A DNA stretch of 64,000 nucleotides from Microbacterium suwonense (GCF_030296555.1 NZ_AP027728.1:2170001-2234000); one strand, 5' to 3'. Numbered from the stretch's first letter, positions 1 to 9,578 are shown. Notes: generated from the sequence alone by a model not told the origin. A program made the numbers and translations.

Positions 1-100
1 TCATTCACAAATTACGCGCGCCGCGGCGTCCGCCTGCGTTGTGGCCAGTCCACAGCATCCGGATGCCGACGCTCAGCCGATCCCCCATCGCCGGCCGGCA

Positions 101-112
101 CCGGGCGCCCGG
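101..112. terminator. Possible hairpin after metQ
   Basis: A 12-base perfect GC palindrome (CCGGGCGCCCGG) lies 22 bases past the metQ stop in the direction of its transcription. It may end the metNIQ transcript. There is no T-run, so this is a weak call. Nothing else is recognisable in bases 1-133. Confidence 0.3.
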
Positions 113-133
113 CATCACCGGACGCCCCGTGCA

Positions 134-946
134 TCACCAGGCGGTCTGGATGGTGCCGTTGCCCTCGATGACCTCGCGCACCTGATCGCTCGTGAACGCC
201 TTCTTCAGCGCGGCCGTCGCGGCACTGTCGGCATCCTTCTGCTGCACGACGAGGTTGAGGGCGAAGCGATCGTCGAGCTCGGTGATCAGGCCGTCCTTCT
301 GCGGCGTCAGCCCCAGCGCGATGATGTGCGAGGGCCACTGGAAGACCAGGTCGGCCTCCTCGTAGGCGGCGTTCAGCGAGGCGATCGGCACCTGCAGGAA
401 CTCGACGTGCTTGGGGTTGTCGACGACATCCTTCACCGTCGCGTCGTAGGGGTCGACCGCAGGGTCCAGTGCGATCACATCGTGCGCGGCGAGCAGCTTG
501 AGCGCCCGTCCGGTGTTCGACGGGTCGTCGGGGATCGCGACGGTCGCGCCGTCGGGCAGGTCGGCGATGTCGTCCAGCGTCTTGGAGTAGAACGCGATCA
601 GGAAGTTGTACACCGGCTGCACACCGACGAGCGTGCCGTCGTTGCCCTCGTTGAAGGTCTCCATATAAGGGATGTGCTGCGAGAAGTTCGCATACACGTC
701 GCCGGAGTTCAGGATCGTGTTGGCGGTGATGTAGTCGCCCACCTCGACCAGCTCCACCTCATAGTCACCCTCGATGGCCTCACCGGCGGCCTTCACGACA
801 TCCGTCATCGGCGCCTGCACGGCGGCGACCTTGAGCGTCTGGGGTGCGGGCACGGCATCCGAGCTGTCGGTGTCCGGTGCACTGCACCCTGCCAGCAGGA
901 CGGATGCTCCGATGGCGGCGATGATGCCGAGGCGACGAGCGCGCAT
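134..946 (-). CDS. metQ: Methionine ABC transporter substrate-binding lipoprotein MetQ
   Basis: Predicted 270-residue extracytoplasmic lipoprotein that captures methionine and delivers it to the MetNI importer. An Arg-rich start, a hydrophobic stretch and the lipobox LLAGC (Cys21) mark it as a membrane-anchored lipoprotein. The body matches the NlpA/MetQ family (for example YITANTILNSGDVYANFSQH and VAIPDDPSNTGRALKLL). The ATG at 946 is chosen because AGAAGGAATC precedes it and the signal peptide starts there; the open frame runs further upstream into metI but without family similarity. It is the last gene of metN-metI-metQ, 29 bases after metI. Confident. Confidence 0.95.
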   Translation of the reverse strand: MRARRLGIIAAIGASVLLAGCSAPDTDSSDAVPAPQTLKVAAVQAPMTDVVKAAGEAIEGDYEVELVEVGDYITANTILNSGDVYANFSQHIPYMETFNEGNDGTLVGVQPVYNFLIAFYSKTLDDIADLPDGATVAIPDDPSNTGRALKLLAAHDVIALDPAVDPYDATVKDVVDNPKHVEFLQVPIASLNAAYEEADLVFQWPSHIIALGLTPQKDGLITELDDRFALNLVVQQKDADSAATAALKKAFTSDQVREVIEGNGTIQTAW

Positions 947-975
947 GATTCCTTCTCTCTGTGTAGATGGCGTGT

Positions 976-1646
976 TCAACGATGATCCAGTCGCACGGAC
1001 GTGCGGTGGCCGACGGCCTGGATGGCCAGCACGCACACGATGATGATGACGATGACGAGGTACATCAGGTTGTCGTTGTAGACCTGGTAGCCATAGCGCA
1101 TCGCGAAGTCTCCGATGCCGCCGCCGCCCACCACGCCCAGCACGGTGGAGTACGACAGCAGGCTGATCGCGGCAGAGGTCAGCGCGTAGACCAGCCCCGA
1201 GCGCGCCTCGGGCAGCAGCATTCGGAACACCGCCTGCGGAACCGTCGCGCCCAGTGCCCGCGCGACCAGCGGGATGCCGGGCTGGATCTCGCGCAGGATC
1301 TGCTCGGTGAGCCGCGCATAGATCGCCACCGCGACGAAGCACAGGGGAAGGTGGCCGCAGGCGTGCCGAAGCTGGTGCCGATCACCGCGCGGGTGAACGG
1401 GATGAAGAAGACCACCAGCAGCAGGAACGGGAAGGAGCGGACGACGTTGATGTACAGGTCGGCGATCAGGTTGACCACCCGGTTCTCGGCGATGCCGCCG
1501 CGCTGGGTGAGGTACACGGTCATGCCCAGGGGCAGGCCGATGAGCACCGCCGCGAGCAGAGACACCAGCATCATGTAGCCGGTCTCGGCCATCGACTTCA
1601 CGATGTCGGGGCCGTACTCGGCGAGCAGGTCAGTGAGCCACGTCAT
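976..1646 (-). CDS. metI: Methionine ABC transporter permease MetI (frameshifted in this sequence)
   Basis: Inner-membrane permease of the methionine importer. The first part (from MTWLTDLLAEYG) carries the typical MetI membrane segments and ends properly at RAVIGTSFGTPAATFP. The remainder (from LCFVAVAIYARLTEQ), with the EAA-type coupling loop RALGATVPQAVFRMLLPEA, is in another frame. The break falls on a run of four G (1344-1347, C on the coding strand). Adding one base gives 224 codons with the expected join. The start overlaps the metN stop in ATGA. I treat it as one intact gene with a sequencing error, though a true frameshift cannot be excluded. Confidence 0.88.
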
Positions 1647-2460
1647 GACATCAGCTCCCGCTTGACCTGCTCGTAATAAGTCGGCAGAGTGCGATCGGCG
1701 GCCGTGCGCACGATCGGGAACACCTCGCGCAGCCGCCCCTTCTCCAGCAGCGCGGCACGGTCGCAGAGCACCTTGACCACGTCGAGGTCGTGCGTGATGA
1801 CGATCACCGTGGTGCCGAGTTTCTCTCGGGCGTCCGCCAGCACCCGCAGCACGTCACCGGTGGTGGAGGCGTCCAGCGACGAGGTGGGCTCGTCGCACAG
1901 CAACAAGGGCGGTCGGGTGACCAACGCGCGGGCCAGGCCGACCCGCTGCCGTTCGCCGCCGCTGAGCTGGGCCGGGAAGTGGTCGGCTCGGTGTGCGAGG
2001 CCGACGAATCCCAGCATCCGCTCGACCTCCTCGCGCTGCTGCTGCCGGGTCAGCGCGCCCTCGCCGGCGCGGCCGGCGAGGCGCAGCGGAAGACGGATGT
2101 TCTCGCGCACGGTGCTGTTGCTGAGCAGATGCACCCCTGGAACACGGTTCCGATCCCCCGCCGCAGGGAGCGCATTCCGCGACGATCGAGGCCTGCGACG
2201 TCGATGCCGCCGACGGTCACGGTGCCTTCGGTGGGGAGGGTGAGTCCGTTCACGAGTTCGAGGAGCGTGGATTTGCCTGCGCCGCTCTCGCCCACGATTC
2301 CGAAGATCTCGCCGGTGCGGATGCTGAGGGTGACGTCGCTGAGGGCGGGTTCTTCACCGCGATCGGTGGAGAACTGCTTGGTGATGCCGCAGAACTCCAC
2401 GATCGCGGGGGTATCCGTGGTCGCTGACGGCTCGACGCTCGCGGCGGAGGCGGATGCCAT
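1643..2460 (-). CDS. metN: Methionine ABC transporter ATPase MetN (frameshifted; no C-terminal regulatory domain)
   Basis: ATPase that powers methionine uptake. Walker A GESGAGKST is at about residues 57-65, the signature is LSGGERQR, and Walker B is LLLCDEPTSSLD. The frame breaks at four C (2135-2138): TVFQG must continue as VHLLSNSTVRENIRLPL, which one extra base restores, giving 273 codons. At about 272 residues it lacks the C-terminal NIL/ACT domain through which E. coli MetN senses methionine, so direct substrate inhibition is not expected. The ATG at 2460 is preferred; a TTG at 2538 abuts the -10 box and would lie before the transcription start. Confidence 0.88.
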
Positions 2461-2538
2461 GGCGTGGGTCTCTCGGGTTCGGCGGGCGTTTCGCGCAGGC
2501 CGACAGGGCCCGAGCAGCCCTTTCTGTACGTGATCCAA

Positions 2539-2546
2539 ATTATAGT
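2539..2546. promoter_or_regulatory. Overlapping divergent -10 boxes, metNIQ and osmC
   Basis: TATAAT on the minus strand (2539-2544) and TATAGT on the plus strand (2541-2546) share four bases. The plus box is followed by six bases and then ATG 2553, so the osmC mRNA should be leaderless. The minus box would give metN a leader of roughly 70 bases. The two promoters must compete for polymerase. Confidence 0.6.
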
Positions 2547-2552
2547 TGAGGT

Positions 2553-2966
2553 ATGAGTGCCAGGTACCGGACGGAAGCGATCAACACCACCGGAGGCGAC
2601 GGCACGAGTCGTGTGATCGGGGGCATGGAGGTTCCGGTCTCCTCACCGCTGGGCGCCGATTTCGACGCTGCGGCATCGAACCCCGAGCAGCTGCTGGCGC
2701 TGGCCTGGGTCACCTGTCTGAACGCGACCGCGCAGGCGATCGTGCGGCGCGAACGGCGCACCGCGGTACGTGTCGAGGTCGAGCTGCATGCATCCGATCC
2801 CGGCCCGGGATACGAGTTCCATGTCGACGCGCATCTCTCGGCCGAGGGCCTGTCGCTCGCCGAGACCTCCGAGCTGGTCACCGCCGCGCACTCCCGCTGC
2901 CCGGTGTCCAAGCTCATCGGTGGCGCCGCGACCGTGCATGTGCACGCCGAGGAGTACGCCGGCTGA
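2553..2966 (+). CDS. OsmC/Ohr-family peroxidase
   Basis: A 137-residue protein of the OsmC/Ohr family, thiol peroxidases that detoxify organic hydroperoxides in the cytoplasm. The two family cysteines are visible as VTCLNAT (Cys55) and SRCPVSK (Cys116). The segment [10 protein letters not shown] is the conserved helix before the first cysteine. Length is normal. It stands alone and is probably leaderless from TATAGT (2541-2546). The subgroup (Ohr versus OsmC) is not settled; no OhrR-like regulator is adjacent. Confidence 0.88.
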   Translation: MSARYRTEAINTTGGDGTSRVIGGMEVPVSSPLGADFDAAASNPEQLLALAWVTCLNATAQAIVRRERRTAVRVEVELHASDPGPGYEFHVDAHLSAEGLSLAETSELVTAAHSRCPVSKLIGGAATVHVHAEEYAG

Positions 2967-3014
2967 TTCGGTCGCGCGGTTGCGGCCGCGGTGGCCCCGG
3001 GGCAGCATCCGCTG

Positions 3015-3064
3015 CAGTTTTCGGCATCCGCGCCATCGTTCGTTGCAGCGGATGCCGAAAACTG
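3015..3064. repeat. Intergenic hairpin, family E (copy 1)
   Basis: Perfect 17-base arms (CAGTTTTCGGCATCCGC at 3015-3031, complement at 3048-3064) with a 16-base loop. A related element at 38771-38820 shares the arm core and the GCGCCATCG centre. It lies between the osmC and recQ 3' ends, so it may also terminate transcription. Confidence 0.75.
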
Positions 3065-3146
3065 GCGCGCGGATGGAAAACGCCGGCGAGAAACGGGCCG
3101 AACCCGCAAGATCCATCCGTCCCCCTGGCGCGCGGATGGAAAACGC
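3062..3146. repeat. Two 22-bp direct repeats
   Basis: Bases 3062-3083 and 3125-3146 are identical (core GCGCGGATGGAAAACG). The same 16-base core recurs at 17385-17400, downstream of the aldose epimerase. No open frame explains it. Confidence 0.7.
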
Positions 3147-3224
3147 TGGTGAAATGAACCCCGAACCAGCGAAAAGCATCCGCAGCGCTGCGGCGGGCGG
3201 CGCGCGGCGGAGCGGGGCGCGGCG

Positions 3225-5224
3225 TCAGTGGGCGGCGATGACCTCGAGCACGGCGGCGCCGTAGGCCTCGCGCTTCTTCTCACCGATGCCGCTGATGCCG
3301 CTGAGTGCGGCGACGGATGCCGGGCGATGCTCGGCCAGTGCGCGCAGCGTGGCGTCGCCGAAAACGATGTACGCCGGCTTGCCGATCTCACGCGCGGTCT
3401 CGGCGCGCCAGGCCCGCAGTGCCTCGAACAGCTCGCGATCGCCGTCTGCGACGCTGTCGGCGGCGGAGGTCTTCCGTGCGCGGGATGCGCTGACCCGCCC
3501 GATCGTGTCCTTGCGCAGCGGCACCGGCGTCTCGCCGCGCAGCACTCCCCGGCGGCATCGCCCGGAGCGAGGGTGCCGTACTCGCCCTGCGCGACGAGGA
3601 TGCCACGGGCCAGCAGCTGCCGCACCACACTGCGCCAGTCCTGATCGGACAGGTCGGATCCGATGCCGTACGTGGCGATCTGCTCGTGGCCCATCTTGCG
3701 GATGCGATCGGTGGAGGCGCCGCGCAGGATGTCGATGAGGTGACCGGCACCGAAGGCCTGATTGCGTTCGCGCTTGAGGCGCACGATCGTCGACAGCAGC
3801 TTCTGCGCGGGCACCAGGCCGTCGAAGGTCTCAGGCGCTTCCAGGCAGGTGTCGCAGTTGCCGCACGTGCCCGAGTCCTGCCCGAAGTACCGCAGCAGGT
3901 TCTGGCGGCGGCAGGCCACCGTCTCGCACAGCGCGAGCATGGCATCCAGGTGCTGCCCCATGCGCATCTTGAACGTGCGATCGCCGGGGCTCTGGTCGAT
4001 CAGGCGGCGCTGCTGCACGACATCGCCCAGACCGTACGCCATCCATGCCACGGCCGGTTCGCCGTCGCGGCCGGCGCGCCCGGTCTCCTGGTAATAGCCC
4101 TCCACCGATTTGGGCAGATCGATGTGCGCGACGAAACGCACGTCGGGCTTGTCGATGCCCATGCCGAACGCGATGGTCGCGACCATCACGACACCGTCCT
4201 CGCGCAGGAACCGCGACTGGTTCGCCGCGCGCACCTCGGCCGGCAGACCCGCATGGTACGGCAGCGCATCCAGCCCCTGCGCCGCGAGATACGTCGCGGT
4301 CTGCTCCACCGACTTGCGGCTCAGCGCGTAGACGATCCCTGCTGCCCCCTCGGGCTGAGCGCGGATGAACGCCACCAGCTGCCCGCGCGGATCGACCTTC
4401 GGCACGATGCGGTACTGGATGTTGGGCCGGTCGAAGCTGGCGACGAAGTGCTCGGCACGATCGAGGTTCAGCCGCTCGGTGAGCTCCTGATGCGTGGCGC
4501 GGGTGGCCGTCGCGGTGAGCGCCATGCGCGGAACGCCCGGGAACCGCTCGGCCAGATCGCCCAGCGCCAGGTAGTCGGGACGGAAGTCGTGACCCCACTG
4601 CGACACGCAGTGCGCTTCGTCGATCGCGATCACGCTGAGGCTGCCGCGCTGCAGCAGCTGCGTCGTCTGCGCCGAGGAGAGTCGCTCGGGCGCCACATAG
4701 ATGAGGTCCAGCTCGCCGGCGAGATACGCCCGCTCCACCTCGCGGCGCTCATCGGGCGCCTGCGTGGAGTTGAGGTAGGCCGCGCGCACGCCGTTCGCGC
4801 GCAGCGCGTCGACCTGGTCGTGCATGAGCGCGATCAGCGGGCTGATGACGAGCCCGGTGCCCTCGCGCACGAGCGCGGGCACCTGATACGTGACCGACTT
4901 TCCGCCGCCGGTGGGCATCAGCACCACGGCATCCCCGCCGCCGATGACGTGCTCGATGATCGCCGCCTGATCGCCGCGGAACGCGTCGTAGCCGAACACC
5001 GTCCGCAGCGCCTCGATCGCGGTCGGGTAGCGCGACGGTGCGGGTCGCGCGGACGCCGGCCTCGACGCGGGAACGGATGCCGAGGCCTCCGGCGCCGCAC
5101 CCCAGTCCAGTGCGGGCTCGTAGCCGTCCTCCGGCGGGATCCAGTCCAGCTCCCCGGGCGGCTCCTCGGACCACGGCTCATCCGGGTACGGCACGTCCTC
5201 GTACGGGTCGGATGGCATCGGCAT
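3225..5224 (-). CDS. recQ: ATP-dependent DNA helicase RecQ (frameshifted)
   Basis: 3'-5' DNA helicase acting in recombination and repair. After an acidic disordered N-terminus of about 65 residues come Walker A MPTGGGKS, the helicase box [18 protein letters not shown], the family block [16 protein letters not shown], the zinc-binding cysteines ([17 protein letters not shown]) and a C-terminal HRDC domain. The HRDC part is in another frame: LAPGDAAG should continue as [14 protein letters not shown], and one extra base at the C4 run 3547-3550 restores 667 codons. ATG 5224 has GGAGGG directly upstream and TACGCT (5231-5236) six bases away. Function is secure; the break is probably artefact. Confidence 0.9.
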
Positions 5225-5323
5225 CCCTCCAGCGTAGCCACCGCCACCGACCTCGGAGTCGGCTCTGCACCGGCCCGGACGCTCGCGGAACCGCGTAGGT
5301 TGGACGGAACCGAAGGAGGAGCA

Positions 5324-5620
5324 ATGCCCGACATCACCGTCAGCCGCAACGATGAGACCTCGCGCTACGAGATCCATTTCGACGGCACGCTCGCCGGCTT
5401 TGCCGAGTTCGACCGGCGCCCGGGAGAGTTCCGGTTCACGCACACCGAGATCGACCATGCCTTCCAGGGGCGAGGACTTGCCCAGCAGCTCGCCGCCGAA
5501 GCGCTCGCGGATGCCGCGACGACCGGCGACACGATCGCGCCCTACTGCCCGTTCATCGCGAAGTACCTCGAGACGCATCCCCTCGAAGGCGTCGAGATCC
5601 GCCTGCCCAACCAGGGCTGA
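5324..5620 (+). CDS. Small GNAT-like N-acetyltransferase (COG2388 type)
   Basis: A 98-residue protein of the short GNAT-like family (YjdJ/COG2388) with the acetyl-CoA loop [17 protein letters not shown] and the end motif [13 protein letters not shown] typical of this group. The natural substrate of the family is largely unknown. ATG 5324 is preceded by the strong ribosome site AAGGAGGA. It is divergent from recQ. Confidence 0.85.
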   Translation: MPDITVSRNDETSRYEIHFDGTLAGFAEFDRRPGEFRFTHTEIDHAFQGRGLAQQLAAEALADAATTGDTIAPYCPFIAKYLETHPLEGVEIRLPNQG

Positions 5621-5668
5621 GCCTCCCGCGTCGAACGCACCGGCCCCGCGCCGTGGCCGATACGAATT

Positions 5669-5735
5669 GGGGGCCGACACGCCAGATGACGGACGTTTTA
5701 CGCGAATCGGTCCTACATCTGGCGTGTCGGCCCCC
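5669..5735. repeat. Palindromic element, family A (copy 1)
   Basis: Perfect 20-base arms: GGGGGCCGACACGCCAGATG (5669-5688) and its complement (5716-5735), with a 27-base loop. The left flank GCCGATACGAAT also belongs to the element, because it recurs inverted beside copy 2 at 47022-47098. It is intergenic here; copy 2 lies inside a reading frame. Confidence 0.85.
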
Positions 5736-5771
5736 GAAGTGCAACCCGATCGACGAAGGCCGCTGCGCCAC

Positions 5772-5777
5772 TAGGCT
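5772..5777 (+). promoter_or_regulatory. -10 box of leaderless ECF S-subunit gene
   Basis: TAGGCT followed by six bases and the GTG start at 5784. There is no ribosome site, so translation should begin at the mRNA 5' end. Confidence 0.55.
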
Positions 5778-5783
5778 GAACTG

Positions 5784-6329
5784 GTGCCGAAGAACCGTGT
5801 GATGTCGACCCGCGTGCTGCTGATCTGCGCCGCGGTCGGCGTGGCGACGGGGCTCGTCTCGGCGGGTGCCGGCTATCTCAGCATCCCGGTTTCGGCGGCC
5901 GCTCCGGTGCTCTACGGCCTGGTGCTCGGATCGCACGTGCTGCCCGGGATCGTCGCGCAGTCGCTGCTGCGCACCCCCGGCGTCGCACTCATCGCGCACG
6001 TGCTGGCCGCCCTCATCTCGAGCGCCTTCGCTCCGGCCTGGGTGCTGCGTTACATCGGCACGGCGCTGCTGATCGGCGTGGTGCAGGAGGGCATCACCGC
6101 CCTCGGCCGCTACCGCTACTGGGGCATGGGCCGGTTCCTGGTGTCGGCGGTGATCGTCGGCGTTCTTCTGGCCGTGCCGATCGGCTTCGCCGCCGACGTC
6201 GACAAGTTCGCGCCGTGGGCTTTCGTGCTCTATCTGGCGATGTTCATCGTGGGCCCGGTGGTGTGGACCTTCATCGGCGTGCGCGTGGGCGTCGCGTTGC
6301 GCCGGGCCGGCCTGGTCACTCGCGCCTGA
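5784..6329 (+). CDS. YkoE-like ECF transporter S subunit (first copy)
   Basis: A 181-residue membrane protein with about five or six hydrophobic segments. The block SLLRTPGVALIAHVLAAL, and later GVVQEGITALGRYRYW, resembles YkoE, the substrate-binding subunit of a thiamine/hydroxymethylpyrimidine ECF importer. It begins with GTG 5784. It lies before the energising ATPase and EcfT genes and has a distant paralogue at 8973-9533 on their other side. The ligand is inferred from family only; no TPP riboswitch is visible. Confidence 0.7.
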   Translation: MPKNRVMSTRVLLICAAVGVATGLVSAGAGYLSIPVSAAAPVLYGLVLGSHVLPGIVAQSLLRTPGVALIAHVLAALISSAFAPAWVLRYIGTALLIGVVQEGITALGRYRYWGMGRFLVSAVIVGVLLAVPIGFAADVDKFAPWAFVLYLAMFIVGPVVWTFIGVRVGVALRRAGLVTRA

Positions 6330-6347
6330 TCCGATCGGCGCATGCGA

Positions 6348-6373
6348 TTCAGGTAAGCCTCAGCTAACCTGAA
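6348..6373. promoter_or_regulatory. DtxR/IdeR-like operator before the ECF ATPase
   Basis: A 26-base near-perfect dyad whose arms TTCAGGTAAGC and GCTAACCTGAA differ from complementarity at one base. The 19-base window 6349-6367 matches the iron box TTAGGTTAGCCTAACCTAA at 15 positions by eye. It lies 61 bases before the ATPase start. Metal-dependent control is inferred. Confidence 0.5.
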
Positions 6374-6434
6374 GGGGTACCGAATCACCGGACCCCGAGC
6401 CGACCCCGGTCCTCGAGCCTGTCGAAGGGCACTC

Positions 6435-8123
6435 GTGCGTTCATCCGCCCCTCTGCTTCGCGTGCGTGATCTCTCCCTCACGCACGTCGGCGCGACGCAT
6501 CCGTCGCCCGAGGGTGTCAGCTTCGACATCGACCTGGGCGAGGTGGTCCTGGTGCTCGGGCCGAGCGGCTCGGGCAAGTCGACGATGACGCTGGCGCTGA
6601 ACGGGCTCATCCCGCAGGCGGTTCCCGCCGACCTCGCCGGCAGCGTCGAGGTGAGGGGCCGCGACATCGCGGATGTCCCGGTGGCCGAGGTCAGCTCCGA
6701 CGTGGCGATGGTCTTCCAGGACCCCGACGCGCAGCTCGTCACCGGCACGCTGATGGACGAGGTGGCCTTCGCTCTCGAGAACCTGCTGCTCCCCGTCGCC
6801 GAGGTGCTCTCGCGGGCGGAGCGCGCGCTGCGGCGCGTCGGCCTGTGGGATCGTCGGCATTGGAACCCCGACCGGCTCTCGGGCGGCGGGCGCCAGCGGC
6901 TCGCGATCGCCTGCGCCATCGCGATGGGCTCGTCGGTGATCGTGCTCGACGAGCCGACCGCCAACCTCGATCCGCAGGGCATCGACGACGTCTACGACGC
7001 CCTGGCCGAGCTGGTCGCCTCCGGCGATCACGCCGTCGTCCTCGTCGAGCACAACCTGGATGCCGCGATGCGCTTCGCCACCCGCACGATCGTCCTCGAT
7101 CAGCGCGGCCGGCTCGTGTTCGACGGCCCTGTCGACGAGATACTGCGCGGACACACCGAGGAGCTCATCGCGATGGGCGTATGGCTCCCGGCGGCGACAC
7201 TGGCGGGGTGGATGCTGCGCGAACGCGGAATCCTGCCGATCGATGCTCCCCTGCCGCTGACCGCTGACGAACTGGCGGCTGCGATCCCGCTCGCGCAGCA
7301 CGGCGCAGCGGCACCCGAGCCATCACCATCGCAGGACCCGCGCTCCCCGGCATCCGTGATCCGTGTTCGGAACCTCACTGTGAAGCGCGGCAGGTCGGAG
7401 GTGCTGCACGGCATCGACCTCGACATCCCGGCCGGGTCGCTCACCGCCATCGTCGGCGCGAACGGCGCCGGCAAGACCACGCTCATCCAGTCGCTCGCCG
7501 GTGTCGTGCCGCCACCGAAGGGTCGGGTGACGATCGGCGATCTCGACCCCGGTCGCGCCTCTCCGCGTGATCTCACCGCTCGCATCGGCTTCGTGTTCCA
7601 GAACCCCGAGCATCAGTTCATCGCTCACACCGTCTTCGACGAGCTCGCGCACGGGTTACGGCTGCGCGGAGTGTCGGATGCCGACATCGCCGACCGCGTG
7701 GGCGAGATGCTCACCCGGTTCGGACTCGAGCACAAGGCCGACGTGCATCCGTTCCTGCTCTCCGGAGGTGAGAAGCGACGTCTGTCCGTGGGTACGGCGC
7801 TCATCACCCGTCCCGGCGTGCTGGCACTCGACGAGCCGACATTCGGCCAGGATCGCGCCCGCGCCGACGAGCTGCTGCGGCTGCTCGGCGACCTGCGGAC
7901 TGAGGGGACGACGATCCTCATCGTCACGCATGATCTGCAGCTGGTCGCCGACCATGCGACCCACACGGTCATCCTCGCCGACGGCCGCATCCATGCGACC
8001 GGCCGGACGGCGTCGCTGTTCGCGACACCGGGTCTGTTCGAGGGCGCGGGACTGCGGCTTCCCGCGCTGCACCGTGCGCTGGATCCTGTGCTGCGCGGCG
8101 TCCTCGCCGAGGCGGCGCGATGA
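6435..8123 (+). CDS. ECF transporter double ATPase (fused EcfA-EcfA')
   Basis: A 562-residue cytoplasmic protein with two ABC ATPase domains, supplying energy to the flanking S subunits through EcfT. Domain 1: Walker A GPSGSGKST (about residues 42-50), signature LSGGGRQR, Walker B VIVLDEPTANLDP. Domain 2: Walker A GANGAGKTT (about residue 340), signature LLSGGEKRR, Walker B VLALDEPTFGQD. The fused form is typical of YkoD-type systems. GTG 6435 has GAAGGG upstream. The stop overlaps the EcfT start (ATGA). Confident for family; substrate inferred. Confidence 0.92.
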   Translation: MRSSAPLLRVRDLSLTHVGATHPSPEGVSFDIDLGEVVLVLGPSGSGKSTMTLALNGLIPQAVPADLAGSVEVRGRDIADVPVAEVSSDVAMVFQDPDAQLVTGTLMDEVAFALENLLLPVAEVLSRAERALRRVGLWDRRHWNPDRLSGGGRQRLAIACAIAMGSSVIVLDEPTANLDPQGIDDVYDALAELVASGDHAVVLVEHNLDAAMRFATRTIVLDQRGRLVFDGPVDEILRGHTEELIAMGVWLPAATLAGWMLRERGILPIDAPLPLTADELAAAIPLAQHGAAAPEPSPSQDPRSPASVIRVRNLTVKRGRSEVLHGIDLDIPAGSLTAIVGANGAGKTTLIQSLAGVVPPPKGRVTIGDLDPGRASPRDLTARIGFVFQNPEHQFIAHTVFDELAHGLRLRGVSDADIADRVGEMLTRFGLEHKADVHPFLLSGGEKRRLSVGTALITRPGVLALDEPTFGQDRARADELLRLLGDLRTEGTTILIVTHDLQLVADHATHTVILADGRIHATGRTASLFATPGLFEGAGLRLPALHRALDPVLRGVLAEAAR

Positions 8124-8951
8124 CCGTGATCACGTCGCCCACCGCGACGATCGACCCGTACGCGCCCGGCGTTCCGGCACCCGCCTGGAGGTTTCTGCAC
8201 CATCTGAATCCGCTGTCGAAGGTCACCGCAGCGCTGCCTGCGATGGTGGTGCTCATCTTCGTGCGCGACCTCGCGACGCCGCTGTGCTTCATCGTCTTCG
8301 CCTACGCGCTGATCGTCGTCGGGGCGCGGATCACGCCGCGCACGGCCGCACTGCTGTTCCTCGCGGTGCCCCTCGGCGTCGTCGCGATCGGCTTCGGGTT
8401 CTCGATCTGGGTGGATGCCGCGGGGGTGGACGACACCGCGCCGCTGCTTCAACTGGGAGGGTGGACGCTGTTCACCGGCGCCGTTCAGATCGGCTTCGCG
8501 ACATCGCTGCGCCTGGCCTCGATCCTCGCCCTCGCACTGATCGGCGGGCTGACCACGACCGGCCCCGATCTCGTGCGAGCCGGCATCCAGCAGCTGCACG
8601 TGCCGTACCGGATCGGGTACACGGCACTGGCCGCCTACCGGTTCGTGCCGCGGTTCGGCTACGAGCTGAGCGTGATCCGCGCGGCACACCGGGTGGGGGT
8701 CGCACGGCGGCCGGGGGCCGTTCGCACGCCTCGCACGCGGCTGGGGGTACATCGTCCCGCTGCTGGCAGGAGCCATCCGTCATGCCGAGCGCGTGGCGCT
8801 CGCCATGGATGCTCGGGCCTTCGGCGCATACCCGACCCGCACCGAGCGCTATCAGGTGCCCTTCCGCGTGCGGGACACGGTCTTCATCGTGCTGTTCATC
8901 GCGGCATCCGCAGCGATCCTCGTGCTCACGTTCCCCTGGCAGCCCAGCTGA
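8120..8951 (+). CDS. ECF transporter transmembrane subunit EcfT (frameshifted)
   Basis: Energy-coupling membrane subunit linking the ATPase to the S subunits. The N-terminal part (MTVITSPTATIDPYAPGVP onward) and the C-terminal part (GPFARLARGWGYIVPLL to LTFPWQPS) are in different frames that meet at a G run, 8695-8699. The total is 832 bases; two extra G (or one fewer) restore frame. Two extra G give 278 codons and a join HRVGG-SHGGRG, which looks better. The EcfT coupling motif MDARAFGA is present. Overlap with the ATPase gene implies translational coupling. Confidence 0.85.
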
Positions 8952-8972
8952 CCCCGCCCGAAAGGCACAACG

Positions 8973-9533
8973 ATGTCCGACAAGACCATGACCCGGCGGC
9001 GCAGGCGCGTGCCGACCACGCTGCTGCTCACCTGCGCGGCGATCGGCGTGGCCGGCGGACTGCTGCTCGCCCCTGCGAACTGGCTGTCGACCGCTCTGCT
9101 GACGCTCGGGATGCCGGTCGTGTCGGTTGCGATCACCGGGCTGTGGATCCTGCCGTCGGTCATCGCGCTTCGCCTGCTGCAGAAGCCGCTCGTCGGCCTG
9201 CTCGTCGGCATCATCGCGGGTCTGGTGATCGTGCCGTTCTCGGGGTACGGGTTCGTGAGCGTCTACACGAACGCGTCGTGGGCGCTGTTCGCCGAGCTGC
9301 CGTTCCTGATCGTGCTGTGGCGATTCTGGAAGACCTGGCAGCACTACGCCGGAGCTACTGTGCTGGGCCTGGTCTATCCGCTGTTCGCCTGGGCGTTCTT
9401 CGACATGGGCGTGCAGCCGGTGTGGGCGCAGATCCTGTTCTTCGTGTCGACGCTGGCGAGCTGCGTGGGCGCGACAGCACTCGGCATCCTCATCGCCGAT
9501 CGCCTGCGCGCCGCCGGGGTGGGGCGGCGCTGA
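8973..9533 (+). CDS. YkoE-like ECF transporter S subunit (second copy)
   Basis: A 186-residue membrane protein beginning MSDKTMTRRRRR, then several hydrophobic helices (TLLLTCAAIGVAGGLLLAP and others). It aligns with the 5784-6329 product at the N-terminus and in LRLLQKPLVGLLVGIIAGL. It follows EcfT by 21 bases with GAAAGG upstream, so it is the last gene of the ATPase-EcfT operon. Two S subunits around one energising module could widen substrate range; neither ligand is proven. Confidence 0.7.
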   Translation: MSDKTMTRRRRRVPTTLLLTCAAIGVAGGLLLAPANWLSTALLTLGMPVVSVAITGLWILPSVIALRLLQKPLVGLLVGIIAGLVIVPFSGYGFVSVYTNASWALFAELPFLIVLWRFWKTWQHYAGATVLGLVYPLFAWAFFDMGVQPVWAQILFFVSTLASCVGATALGILIADRLRAAGVGRR

Positions 9534-9578
9534 GGCTCGGCGCAGGAGGGCGAGCTGGGCTCAGCGGCCCGAGGGGAG

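Noticed and set aside
976..2460. metI and metN as pseudogenes
   Set aside because: Both breaks are one-base losses in C/G runs with all downstream motifs intact, and the same pattern occurs in essential-type genes.
2461..2540. SAM riboswitch before metN
   Set aside because: The leader is only about 70 bases and lacks the conserved SAM-binding core.
3686..5620. 644-codon plus-strand frame through recQ
   Set aside because: Only its last 98 codons (from 5324) are a gene; the rest is the recQ complement.
6330..6434. TPP riboswitch before the ECF operon
   Set aside because: The conserved TPP core is absent; the dyad fits a protein operator better.
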